Source of the DNA: Tatlockia sp.
Lineage (GTDB): Bacteria > Pseudomonadota > Gammaproteobacteria > Legionellales > Legionellaceae
Assembly: GCA_013697955.1 (NCBI GenBank)
Contig: JACCVV010000024.1
Coordinates: 1 to 64,000 of the forward strand
Length of the DNA: 64,000 nt
Direction: 5' to 3'
Shown piece by piece: positions 9,465-16,631 of this stretch. Under the pieces are notes generated by a model that ran no database searches, was not told where the DNA came from, and saw only the letters and a program-made list of their open reading frames with translations. How positions within the stretch are numbered: the stretch's first letter is position 1; the number at the start of each line of letters is the position of its first letter. The position numbers and the translations under genes are program-made.

Positions 9465-9894
9465 CTTAAAACAGTAGAACGAGTTTGTAATGGAGGTTTG
9501 ATCTTTACAATTTGCCTGCAAATAATAGTTACGAGCTCTTAAGGGGCAATTGTCGCAAAAAATTAAAAGGTTAGGTGAGAAGGGTGCCCAATTAAATTTT
9601 CAGGACATAAGAAATGAGCCCACAATCGCAAAGAGTCATGAGTGGATCTTTGCGCATACTCGATCGCTAGTCTGAAAAAAACAGAAAGAAGTATAAAAAA
9701 TATAAAACCTGACAGCTATAAATGGTGTTAATCCAATAATCGCACTATCTAAACAAAGAAAATAATACAGAAACTTATCTACTTAATTTACCGTTTGCAT
9801 ATAATTTGATTTCTTACAAAGGGTAATTCGTATTGACTTAAGGCTAAAATACTCGATAACCTTATCTCCTAATTATAATCAGGGAGCCAATCAA
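9465..9894. other. 430-bp intergenic region
   Basis: I see no gene, repeat or RNA in this AT-rich stretch. The last 60 bases should contain the promoter of the AhpD-like gene, whose ribosome-binding site AGGGAG is at 9880-9885. Confidence 0.4.
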
Positions 9895-10236
9895 ATGTCG
9901 GATAAATTTAGCGGTATAACTCAGGGAATCAGTACTCAGTTAGCGAAAATGCGTAAAGAATTACCCGAGGTAATGGCAGGTTTTTCAGCTTTAGCCCAGG
10001 CAGCAACCAAAGATGGAGTTCTGGACAAAAAAACAAAAGAATTAATTGCAATGGCTTTGGCTGTCGCCAATCATTGTCCAGGTTGCATTGGGTTTCACTC
10101 ACAGGCTCTTGTTCGTCTTGAGGCAAGTCGTGAAGAACTACTGGAAACCTTGGGAATGGCTGTCTACATGGGTGGTGGTCCTTCACTGATGTATGCTGCA
10201 GAAGCTTTAGAAGCCTTTGAAGAGTTTTCTGCCTAA
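9895..10236 (+). CDS. Carboxymuconolactone decarboxylase / AhpD-like protein
   Basis: The 113-residue protein is an all-helical CMD-domain protein. The AhpD-type redox motif HCPGCIGFHSQ gives a CxxC plus downstream His, followed by the family's EELLETLGMAVYMGGGP. AhpD-like proteins reduce peroxiredoxin partners or are otherwise involved in peroxide resistance; the CxxC argues for redox activity rather than lactone decarboxylation. AGGGAG upstream supports the start. No peroxiredoxin gene is adjacent. Confidence 0.87.
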   Translation: MSDKFSGITQGISTQLAKMRKELPEVMAGFSALAQAATKDGVLDKKTKELIAMALAVANHCPGCIGFHSQALVRLEASREELLETLGMAVYMGGGPSLMYAAEALEAFEEFSA

Positions 10237-10400
10237 AGTTTTCAGTGCAGGCTGTACTTTGTGGAAAATGGTTCTATGGACTTAAAATTGATTATTTTTG
10301 CCAGGTGTCATCCCGATTAATTCCTTGGGATGCCTTAATCTAGCTTGGCATAAGAAATCCAGGTTTTTCGTAAATTATTTATAAATTTTTAAGGATTTTA

Positions 10401-11126
10401 ATGGCTAGATTAAGTGTCAATGTGAATAAATTAGCTACCATAAGAAATTCACGTGGAAAAAATAATCCGGATGTTTTAAAAACTTCCCTGGAAATTATTG
10501 CTTATGGAGCAGAGGGAATCACCGTCCATCCGAGGCCTGATGGACGCCATATTCGCAAGGAAGACGTTTATGAACTTTCAAAATCGATTGATGTTGAATT
10601 TAATATTGAAGGTTATCCTGATCAGAATTTTTTAGACTTAGTGAAAGTGATTAAACCGGCTCAATGTACATTAGTACCTGATCCTCCTCATGTTTTAACC
10701 TCTAATGCGGGCTGGCAGGTTGAGAAAAATTTAAAATTTTTACAGGAAACCATCCGTTCGCTTCACGAATCTAATATAAGAACCTCTTTATTCATTGATC
10801 CGTTTAGACTCTCAACTGGAGATCTTGAATCTTTAGGTCTTACAAAAACTGATAGAGTTGAATTATATACAGAAGCTTATGCTGATTCTTTTGGAACGGA
10901 AAAAAGCGATGCAATTCTTCAAGTTTATAAAGATAAAGCAGCAGCTATCAATGCTTTGGGTATTGAGCTCAATGCCGGACACGACCTCAATCTGGACAAT
11001 CTCGCCCCCTTTATCGACGCTATTCCAACTATTAAGGAAGTCTCTATAGGCCATGCCCTCATCTGCGACGCCTTACATTTTGGAATGCGCGAAACCATCT
11101 CCCGTTATTTGGCTTGTTTAAAATAA
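10401..11126 (+). CDS. pdxJ: Pyridoxine 5'-phosphate synthase (PdxJ), divergent type
   Basis: PdxJ condenses 1-deoxyxylulose 5-phosphate with 3-amino-1-hydroxyacetone 1-phosphate to make pyridoxine 5'-phosphate. This 241-residue protein has the barrel-opening LSVNVNKLATIRNSRG, substrate-binding TVHPRPDGRHIR, NIEGYP, TLVPDPPHVLTSNAGW, ELNAGHDLN and the C-terminal SIGHALICDAL. The HPRPDxRHI, NIEG and LTSNAGW forms are those I associate with Bacteroidota PdxJ; proteobacterial PdxJ usually reads H-REDRRHI. Horizontal origin is therefore likely. AAGGA lies six bases before the ATG. It is a single gene, ending in a hairpin shared with the convergent neighbour. Confidence 0.9.
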   Translation: MARLSVNVNKLATIRNSRGKNNPDVLKTSLEIIAYGAEGITVHPRPDGRHIRKEDVYELSKSIDVEFNIEGYPDQNFLDLVKVIKPAQCTLVPDPPHVLTSNAGWQVEKNLKFLQETIRSLHESNIRTSLFIDPFRLSTGDLESLGLTKTDRVELYTEAYADSFGTEKSDAILQVYKDKAAAINALGIELNAGHDLNLDNLAPFIDAIPTIKEVSIGHALICDALHFGMRETISRYLACLK

Positions 11127-11134
11127 AAGCTAAA

Positions 11135-11155
11135 GGGCAATTTATCTAATTGCCC
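11135..11155. terminator. Hairpin between convergent genes
   Basis: GGGCAATT (11135-11142) pairs with AATTGCCC (11148-11155) around a 5-base loop. It follows the pdxJ stop and includes the stop codon of the convergent gene. It lacks a long T-run. Confidence 0.5.
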
Positions 11156-11670
11156 TGATTAGTATCTAGAAAACTATTCATATGCTTCATTGGACTGGTT
11201 AACGGATTTTGTTTCATTTGATTGCTGAAAGTATTTTGCTGAACTCCCGGGACCAACTGTCCAAGTGTATTGGCTTCTTGTTGGCATGGGAATTTTTTTA
11301 CGACACCGAGCCAGGCTATCTGAGAAACCGTCATTTTATCCTTATCTGATTGCTGGCTAGAAATCTCTTTATAGGTTTGTTGAATGACGGAGTTTAAAGT
11401 TGCTGCGTCTAGACTAGTGTTTGCAGGCAGGCAAAATAAGGGTTTTCCCTGACTTTTGGCTAGTTCATTTGCCTGAATTAAGGTTTCAGCTATTGTTTCA
11501 TCCGTAATGGTGAGAACGTTGCGAGCTGAGCGCGCCCAAGTTTGAGACTGTTGATCTGCTTTCATCTCCATTTGCGGGATATTTGAAGCAATACTCATGT
11601 AGTTATCTATGGTGTCTGCTTGTAAAAAACTAGAGAACAAAAGGGAAATTGAAAAATAAAAACGCCTCAT
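11146..11670 (-). CDS. Secreted protein, possibly Rap1a/Tai-like
   Basis: The 174-residue product has a short signal peptide (MRRFYFSISLLFSSFLQA, cleavage predicted before DTIDN), so it is likely periplasmic. The part LFCLPANTSLDAATLNSV followed about 30 residues later by WLGVVKKFPC resembles the paired-cysteine Rap1a/Tai-type fold (CLP...L..V...AL...FPC). That family includes type VI immunity proteins but also many of unknown role, and no type VI effector gene is nearby. The C-terminus is Gln/Asn-rich (GVQQNTFSNQMKQNPL). The function is unknown. Confidence 0.6.
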   Translation of the reverse strand: MRRFYFSISLLFSSFLQADTIDNYMSIASNIPQMEMKADQQSQTWARSARNVLTITDETIAETLIQANELAKSQGKPLFCLPANTSLDAATLNSVIQQTYKEISSQQSDKDKMTVSQIAWLGVVKKFPCQQEANTLGQLVPGVQQNTFSNQMKQNPLTSPMKHMNSFLDTNQGN

Positions 11671-11760
11671 GAATTATCCTAGCTATTTGCGGGTTTTATT
11701 TATATAGTTTTTTTCCAATTGGTGCAATAACTTCCAGCTTTAATTAACTCAGAACCTTAT

Positions 11761-11823
11761 AGTGAACACAAAAAATAAAATATGTGGGAGAATAGTTCAC
11801 TATTCTTACCTTTATTTTTGTGC
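11761..11823. repeat. Imperfect nested inverted repeat
   Basis: CACAAAAA...ATAAA near 11767 mirrors TTTATTTTTGTG at 11811-11822, and GAATAG/CTATTC around TTCA forms an inner stem. AGTGAAC (11761-11767) also mirrors GTTCACT (11795-11801). It sits between two minus-strand genes and could be a regulatory or terminator structure. Confidence 0.4.
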
Positions 11824-11890
11824 AAGCGGACAGTGAATCTAAAGACAAGGCATCACTTATAAGATTCAACTCTAGATGACAAAATGCCAA

Positions 11891-12964
11891 CTAAATGTAT
11901 CGCAATGCTAAATAAAAAAATGAAATAAGTAGTCCTGATTTGACAAATTTAGACCGAAACGATTGAGAAGTTATATGAAGAAGGTAGGATAATGGATGAC
12001 GCCGAATTAGTTGCCCTAAAATTTTATTAATAACACTTACTCTAATACCCTGATTAGGTATCTCATGGATCGTTAAATCAGGATTGTGGTTGATTTCAAT
12101 AATCATCCACTTTGATTGGCTAAAGGGTAGGTTGATGTCTTCGCAAATAATATCAAAGCCTCCATAGGTTAGCCCAGTCTCTTTGAGGGCAGCGCATAAT
12201 AGCAGCGCATTTGAAGGGTGTATTTTTTTGCCTAAAGATATAATATCTCCCCCTCTTCCAGTATTAACTGTATGGCAGAGTTTAATTTTTGCACCATAAG
12301 AGACAATGCTTTCTAATGAAAGCCCTTGCTCTTCTAAACATTGTTGATATTCCAGATCATAAATTAGTGGTGATATGGTTAAATTTTTGGCCAAAATAGC
12401 TCTTTTTTCATTTGAAATGGCTATTAATTCTGCAATGGTATGAATACCATCTCCTTCAACGCTTGCAGCAAAGCGCTCAACCACACCAATGACTTTATTT
12501 TTTAGAACCAGGACACGGTATTCTCTTATGTTTTTATGGAACTCCTCTAATTGTACATAATCAAACTTTTCGAAAATGGCCTTCACCTGTTTTTTCAAAG
12601 TTGAAAGGTCTTTGATATTGCAAAGCACATCGGTTCCCCGCCCGCTATTTTCCATTGGTTTTGCAACTAAAGGAAAATTTAATGGCTTGATTAATTCTTT
12701 TAAGCCCAACATTAGGAATTCCTTTTTAGTAAAAGCAACCGCTTTAGGTAGGGGATAGCCTGCATTGATAAGGAGTTGATTAGCCCTGAATTTGTTTTTG
12801 CAGACGAAAACGCTTGCTCCTTCATTCAAAGGAGTTAGGGTACGCATAAAATAATAATGATTTCGGCCAATAATAATTTCCAGAAAGCCCAAATCTGAAT
12901 GGACGTGAACCGTCAATCCTAATTTTTTTGCACCCCTATAAAAGAGTTCGGCATTTCTATCCAT
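11891..12964 (-). CDS. ATP-grasp ligase-like protein (second of tandem pair)
   Basis: About 357 residues resemble the ATP-grasp half of GshF-type glutathione synthetases and cyanophycin synthetase. Features include KNKFRANQLLINAGYPLPKA (N-terminal subdomain), FPLVAKPMENSGRGTDV (nucleotide-binding Lys and Gly-rich loop), VQLEEF, ERFAASVEGDGIHTIAELI, a GRGGDIISLGKKIHP block, and the metal-binding WMIIEINHNPDL. There is no gamma-glutamylcysteine ligase domain. The C-terminal 20 residues are hydrophobic (LLISFFYLALRYI) and might touch the membrane. I chose the ATG for MDRNAELF because it aligns with the start of the upstream paralogue; it overlaps that gene's stop by 8 bases. An amino-acid or peptide ligase is likely, with substrate unknown. 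Confidence 0.75.
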   Translation of the reverse strand: MDRNAELFYRGAKKLGLTVHVHSDLGFLEIIIGRNHYYFMRTLTPLNEGASVFVCKNKFRANQLLINAGYPLPKAVAFTKKEFLMLGLKELIKPLNFPLVAKPMENSGRGTDVLCNIKDLSTLKKQVKAIFEKFDYVQLEEFHKNIREYRVLVLKNKVIGVVERFAASVEGDGIHTIAELIAISNEKRAILAKNLTISPLIYDLEYQQCLEEQGLSLESIVSYGAKIKLCHTVNTGRGGDIISLGKKIHPSNALLLCAALKETGLTYGGFDIICEDINLPFSQSKWMIIEINHNPDLTIHEIPNQGIRVSVINKILGQLIRRHPLSYLLHITSQSFRSKFVKSGLLISFFYLALRYI

Positions 12965-13925
12965 CTCTAAACATTCGTTTGATGCGTTGATATATATAGG
13001 CAAAAGGATGATGAACTATGAGCTGTCTTAAGATTTTTTTTGAAACATTCAGTGATTTTCCTTTATCTGGATATTCATGGATCAATATTCCCGGACTAAA
13101 ATTAGCTTCAATTATCAACCATTTTGTTTGTGAAAATGGTAAGTTAATGTCTTCACAAAGTAAGTCTATACCCACTAAATCAAGCCCCGTGATTTTCGCT
13201 GCCCTAAGTAAGTAATTAGCATTTTCTGAATTAATTTTTTTTCCAAGTGAGACTGAGATTCCACCCAAGGATCTATTTGCGGAATAGTACAGCCGAACCA
13301 TTTTACCAGCGGGTACGACATTTTCTAACTTAAGACCTTGATCCGCCAAACAGATTAGACATTCAGCATTCACTTTGCGATCAGCCAATTCTTGTATAGT
13401 CTGAATACCATCACCCACTATATGAGCAGCAATTCGTTCAACCACTGCAAGGGTACGATTTTTTAATATTAAAACCCGATATTCCTTAAGTCCCTGATAA
13501 AACTCTTCAATTTGTAAATGAGAATAGTGTTTAAAATTGCTTTCAAGATGATCAAAGAGATGTTCAGATGTTTTAATTGAACCAATTATTCCTATCCTGT
13601 TACTAGAATTAAAGGTTGGTTTCAAAACGACAGGAAATTGTAGGCTAGCAACGTGTTGCGGGAGCAGTTCTCGCCAATTACTGTCTTTTGAGATGGCAAT
13701 ATGATTGAGTACAGGAAATCCAGATTTTCTAAAGAGTTGCAAAGTCTTTTGTTTGTTTTTAGTAATAAAGATAGATGTACTGCTATTAAAAGGCGTTATT
13801 GTTCCTATAAAATAATAATTTTTCTTTCCCAGGCTAATTTTTAAGCATTGCTGTGAATCCAAATATTTAACTGGTAATTTTAATTTTTTAGCAGTTTCAA
13901 AGTAAATTTTTAAATTGTTATTCAT
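12957..13925 (-). CDS. ATP-grasp ligase-like protein (first of tandem pair)
   Basis: This 322-residue paralogue of the next gene has the same order of blocks: FITKNKQKTLQLFRKSGFPV, FPVVLKPTFNSSNRIG, LQIEEFYQG, ERIAAHIVGDGIQTIQELA, RSLGGISVSLGKKI, and WLIIEANFSPG. It lacks the C-terminal hydrophobic tail of its partner. The ATP-binding loop reads NSSNRIG where the partner has NSGRGTD, so the two have diverged in a functional site. Overlap with the downstream start suggests translational coupling and perhaps a heteromeric or sequential enzyme pair. The closest families I recognise are the GshF and CphA ATP-grasp domains. The substrate is unknown. Confidence 0.75.
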   Translation of the reverse strand: MNNNLKIYFETAKKLKLPVKYLDSQQCLKISLGKKNYYFIGTITPFNSSTSIFITKNKQKTLQLFRKSGFPVLNHIAISKDSNWRELLPQHVASLQFPVVLKPTFNSSNRIGIIGSIKTSEHLFDHLESNFKHYSHLQIEEFYQGLKEYRVLILKNRTLAVVERIAAHIVGDGIQTIQELADRKVNAECLICLADQGLKLENVVPAGKMVRLYYSANRSLGGISVSLGKKINSENANYLLRAAKITGLDLVGIDLLCEDINLPFSQTKWLIIEANFSPGILIHEYPDKGKSLNVSKKILRQLIVHHPFAYIYQRIKRMFRDG

Positions 13926-14331
13926 AGCATTTCATTTTCAAATTTCTTGTGATGATAGCGAGGGCGTCCTCTTTTCGCTAAGAGCCCATTTGCATGATCT
14001 CAGCGCGAATGTATTTCGATTTTTTCCCACAATACTTCGTACACTCTCAAGCTCTCAAGCTCTCAAGCTCTCAAATTACAATATTCTTGTCTTAGATGGG
14101 GTTTATCTGGGCATAATTAAAGTAGTTTTTACAATATATCTATGCGTTCACGAATATTTCCGGGCCATCGTTTTGATTTCCAGTACATTTTTAATACTCA
14201 CAACCTAATTGAAGATCTTGGTTTTTTTCATGCATTTGGTTGAGGAGGGTTTATGGAAGGCTCACTATACAATAATTGTTAACTATAAGAATTACACCGT
14301 TTATCGTATAGTCTGAAATTCCGTTGCTGCC
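13926..14331. other. Upstream region of the ATP-grasp pair
   Basis: About 400 bases without a credible gene. They hold the 8-bp tandem repeat at 14044-14074 and should contain the promoter of the ATP-grasp pair. A 97-codon plus-strand frame across it (13915-14208) has no recognisable product. Confidence 0.4.
14044..14074. repeat. Tandem repeat, unit CTCTCAAG, 3.9 copies
   Basis: Three perfect copies of the octamer CTCTCAAG plus seven bases of a fourth start at 14044, 14052, 14060 and 14068. The array lies about 120 bases upstream of the start of the first ATP-grasp gene. Arrays of this kind change length by slipped-strand mispairing. Confidence 0.9.
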
Positions 14332-14706
14332 TTAAGCTTTTTTAAATGATTTAAAATAACGTTTTTCAATCCATCCTTTCAATTCCCACCCTAATAGAAG
14401 AAAAAAGCTGAATATCATTGTAACTATCACACCTGCAGGAAGAATATATTTTGAAAATTGGAAAAGAGTGTTTCCCAAACGAGTTACAGTCTGTCCGCCT
14501 AATGTTCCTGCATTGAATTTAATCGTAGGTAAAACGGAGTCTTCAATTTTAATCCATCCAGAAGCCATATGAAGTGTGGCACCTGGTTGTTGTAAAGGTT
14601 GTATATTCTTTTGAACTATTAGCTGTAAGGGATAAAAGAATAAGATAGAACCTAATAACATTGTAACTAATGGAACTAACCTGGAAAGATAAACCAAATA
14701 ACGCAT
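14332..14706 (-). CDS. Small two-pass membrane protein of unknown function
   Basis: The 124-residue product has two hydrophobic segments (about residues 8-28, LVPLVTMLLGSILFFYPLQL, and about 86-108, ILPAGVIVTMIFSFFLLLGW) separated by a polar loop of about 55 residues that is probably periplasmic. It ends in a basic tail (KRYFKSFKKA). A strong ribosome-binding site (GGGAGGA) precedes the ATG. No family is recognised. It directly abuts the truncated IS element. Confidence 0.65.
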   Translation of the reverse strand: MRYLVYLSRLVPLVTMLLGSILFFYPLQLIVQKNIQPLQQPGATLHMASGWIKIEDSVLPTIKFNAGTLGGQTVTRLGNTLFQFSKYILPAGVIVTMIFSFFLLLGWELKGWIEKRYFKSFKKA

Positions 14707-14874
14707 AAGAATTCCTCCCTATCAAATAAATTCAACTTGGGTATTGTACACTAGTCTTGTCAATAATATGTACACATATAGGTTATAATGGATAAATTTA
14801 ATTCCGAATATTGAATTTTTATCTCCAAAATTCGAATCATGCGAATGTAGGACAATAAAATGTTTCTTCCTGCT

Positions 14875-14976
14875 CGTTGGCACGCGAGAAACACCTTTTT
14901 TTAGACATCGTTTTATCCTGGTCATTAAATGAGAACGAGAAACATGCAATGCAGAGGCTATTGCTCTTATTCGAAA
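14875..14976 (-). pseudogene. 5' remnant of IS2-group transposase orfB
   Basis: The minus-strand frame reading IRAIASALHVSRSHLMTRIKR matches the start of IS2 InsD (helix-turn-helix near VSRCLRVSRAQLHVILRR). It overlaps the end of orfA in a different frame, as is normal for IS3-family orfA/orfB. After about 35 codons the resemblance ends and the frame runs into unrelated DNA. Confidence 0.65.
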
Positions 14977-15359
14977 TCGTCCACCCCTGGCAACGGTTGT
15001 CGCGAGATCAGTTTTTTTTCCCGGGCGAGATGAACTGCTTCTCGTAAGATCTCATTTTCTAAGGTCTTTTTGCCTAAAACGCGTTCTAACTGCTTAATCT
15101 TCTTTTTTAATTCATTAACTTCACTTAAAGGTACAACTGCGTCTTCCGCTTTCAATCCGGTAAGTGCCCCATTTTCCATTTGTTTTCGCCACAAAAAAAG
15201 TTGTGACGGCGGTATACCATGTTTCCTCGCAACATACGATACCGTCAAACCAGGTTGATAAGTCTCTTGCACCATCTGATGTTTTTCATAAGGTGTCCAG
15301 CGTCTTCTTGCTTTGGTTGAATGTATTACTTCGATAAAATCGTTATTAGATATAGTCAT
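14967..15359 (-). CDS. IS3-family (IS2 group) transposase OrfA
   Basis: The 130-residue InsC-like DNA-binding subunit has the helix-turn-helix RRRWTPYEKHQMVQETYQPG...VSYVARKHGIPPSQLFLWRKQ followed by a leucine-zipper-like region (EVNELKKKIKQLERVLGKKT) and ENEILREAVHLAREKKLI. This is the standard IS2 OrfA order. I chose the ATG for MTISNN, with AGGA about nine bases upstream. A longer frame reads through the inverted-repeat end. The protein appears intact, but its catalytic partner is gone. Confidence 0.88.
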   Translation of the reverse strand: MTISNNDFIEVIHSTKARRRWTPYEKHQMVQETYQPGLTVSYVARKHGIPPSQLFLWRKQMENGALTGLKAEDAVVPLSEVNELKKKIKQLERVLGKKTLENEILREAVHLAREKKLISRQPLPGVDDFE

Positions 15360-15427
15360 ATTACTAGTCCTATTAGAGTTGTTAGTTAAACAACTAAGTG
15401 GACTGGTTTTTAAAGGGGGCATTCCAC

Positions 15428-15876
15428 TTCTTAAAGAAAATCTTTTCGATAAAGAATAATTCTCTATCAATGCTTACCATGTGGTTTAGGAATTATTAAA
15501 TAATGGGTTTAGTTATGGGAAAGCAAATACAATAGTAAAAAAATAGGCTTCAAATGGCTTTTTATAGATAACAATGTAGTTCTTAAATAGCTCATGAGCG
15601 TAAATATTTAGCTTTTCTTAAAGAATCACATAAATTTCTGGTCAGATTAGACACTATTGGCCTAGGAAGTTAACAAATATGATTTCAATTAATTGGATGG
15701 TGCGACTAAATAAGTCAAACTATTTAACGGATTAGGTATTTATTGATTAATACAGGATGATTAGTGAAATTGGAATAAAAAAACCCTTTCAGATTTAGTC
15801 TAATTTTAGTTATCTTACTCATTCAAAATATTCGCATTGGTATGGAGTATTGTGGAAAAAAATTATAGGTAACCCA
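15428..15876. other. 450-bp intergenic region
   Basis: No gene or clear repeat is visible between the IS end and the PIN-like gene. The last 100 bases should carry the promoter of the PIN/pentapeptide pair. Confidence 0.4.
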
Positions 15877-16631
15877 ATGAATATATTTATTGATACAAAT
15901 GTCTTTCTTTCTTTTTTTCACTTATCAAAAGATGATCTGGAAGAAATCCATAAGCTAGTAGTCTTACTAGAGAAAAATGAAATAACACTTTGGACTCCAA
16001 GGCAAGTTATTGATGAATTTTATAGGAATCGAGAAAATAAGATACACGATGCTATTAAAAAACTTAAAGAACAAAAATTAAATGCTCAATTTCCGCAATT
16101 TTGTAAGGATTATGAAGAATTTCTCATAATGAAAGATCATGAAAAAAGATACAATCAGCACCTTCAAGAATTGATAAACAAAATACAGCCAGATATTACA
16201 AATAATACCTTAAAAGCTGACAGAAAATTAAAGAATTATTTAGTAAATCCAAAATTATTGAACCCTCTCCGACCATAATTGAGCGGGCAATTTTCCGAGT
16301 AAATAGTGGCAATCCCCCAGGAAAAAATAATTCACTAGGAGACGCTATAAATTGGGAATGTCTATTACTAGAAGTTCCCAATAAGGAACCCTTATATGTA
16401 ATTACCTCGGATCGAGATTATTACTCACTGCTAAATGAAGAAGAACTTAAAGAATTTTTAAAAAAAGATTGGGAAAGAAAAAAGCATTCAAACATAGTTG
16501 CCTATCATAGATTATCTCAATTTTTCAATGAATATTTTCCGGATATAAAATTAGCTAGTGAGTTGGAGAAGGAACTAGCAATAAAGTCTATAGAACAAGG
16601 AGAATGTTTAATTCAATTTATAAAGCAATAG
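15877..16631 (+). pseudogene. PIN-like domain nuclease, one-base frameshift
   Basis: The first frame (to 16278) begins MNIFIDTNVFLSF with the PIN-like first Asp (Asp6), then VIDEFYRNRENKI with the Glu/Arg cluster of the DUF4935-type PIN-like family. The continuation lies in another frame from about 16221: IKELFSKSKIIEPSPTIIE, RAIFRVNSGNPPGK, LGDAINWECLLLEV and ITSDRDYYSLL, matching the GNPPGK...GDAINWE...D-D block of that family. Adding one A to the AAAA run at 16224-16227 joins both halves into a 251-residue protein ending at 16631. The repaired frame overlaps the next ATG by 28 bases. The gene is either newly broken, a sequencing error, or read by slippage. The family is predicted to be an RNase. 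Confidence 0.72.

Larger units (their letters stand above)
14870..15427 (-). mobile_element. Truncated IS3-family element, IS2 group
   Basis: The element reads leftward from an end near 15425, where the minus strand starts TGGAATGCCCCCTTT, similar to IS2-group ends (TGGACTGGCCCCCT). It contains a complete orfA and about 35 codons of orfB, then the similarity stops near 14870, where unrelated sequence begins. The other inverted repeat and nearly all of orfB, including the whole DDE catalytic core, are missing, so it cannot move itself. Confidence 0.75.

Noticed and set aside
14044-14074. CRISPR-like array
   Set aside because: The unit is only 8 bp and there are no spacers; it is a simple tandem repeat.
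13915-14208. 97-codon plus-strand frame across the ATP-grasp upstream region
   Set aside because: Reads through the octamer repeat, overlaps the start of the ATP-grasp gene, and gives no recognisable product.
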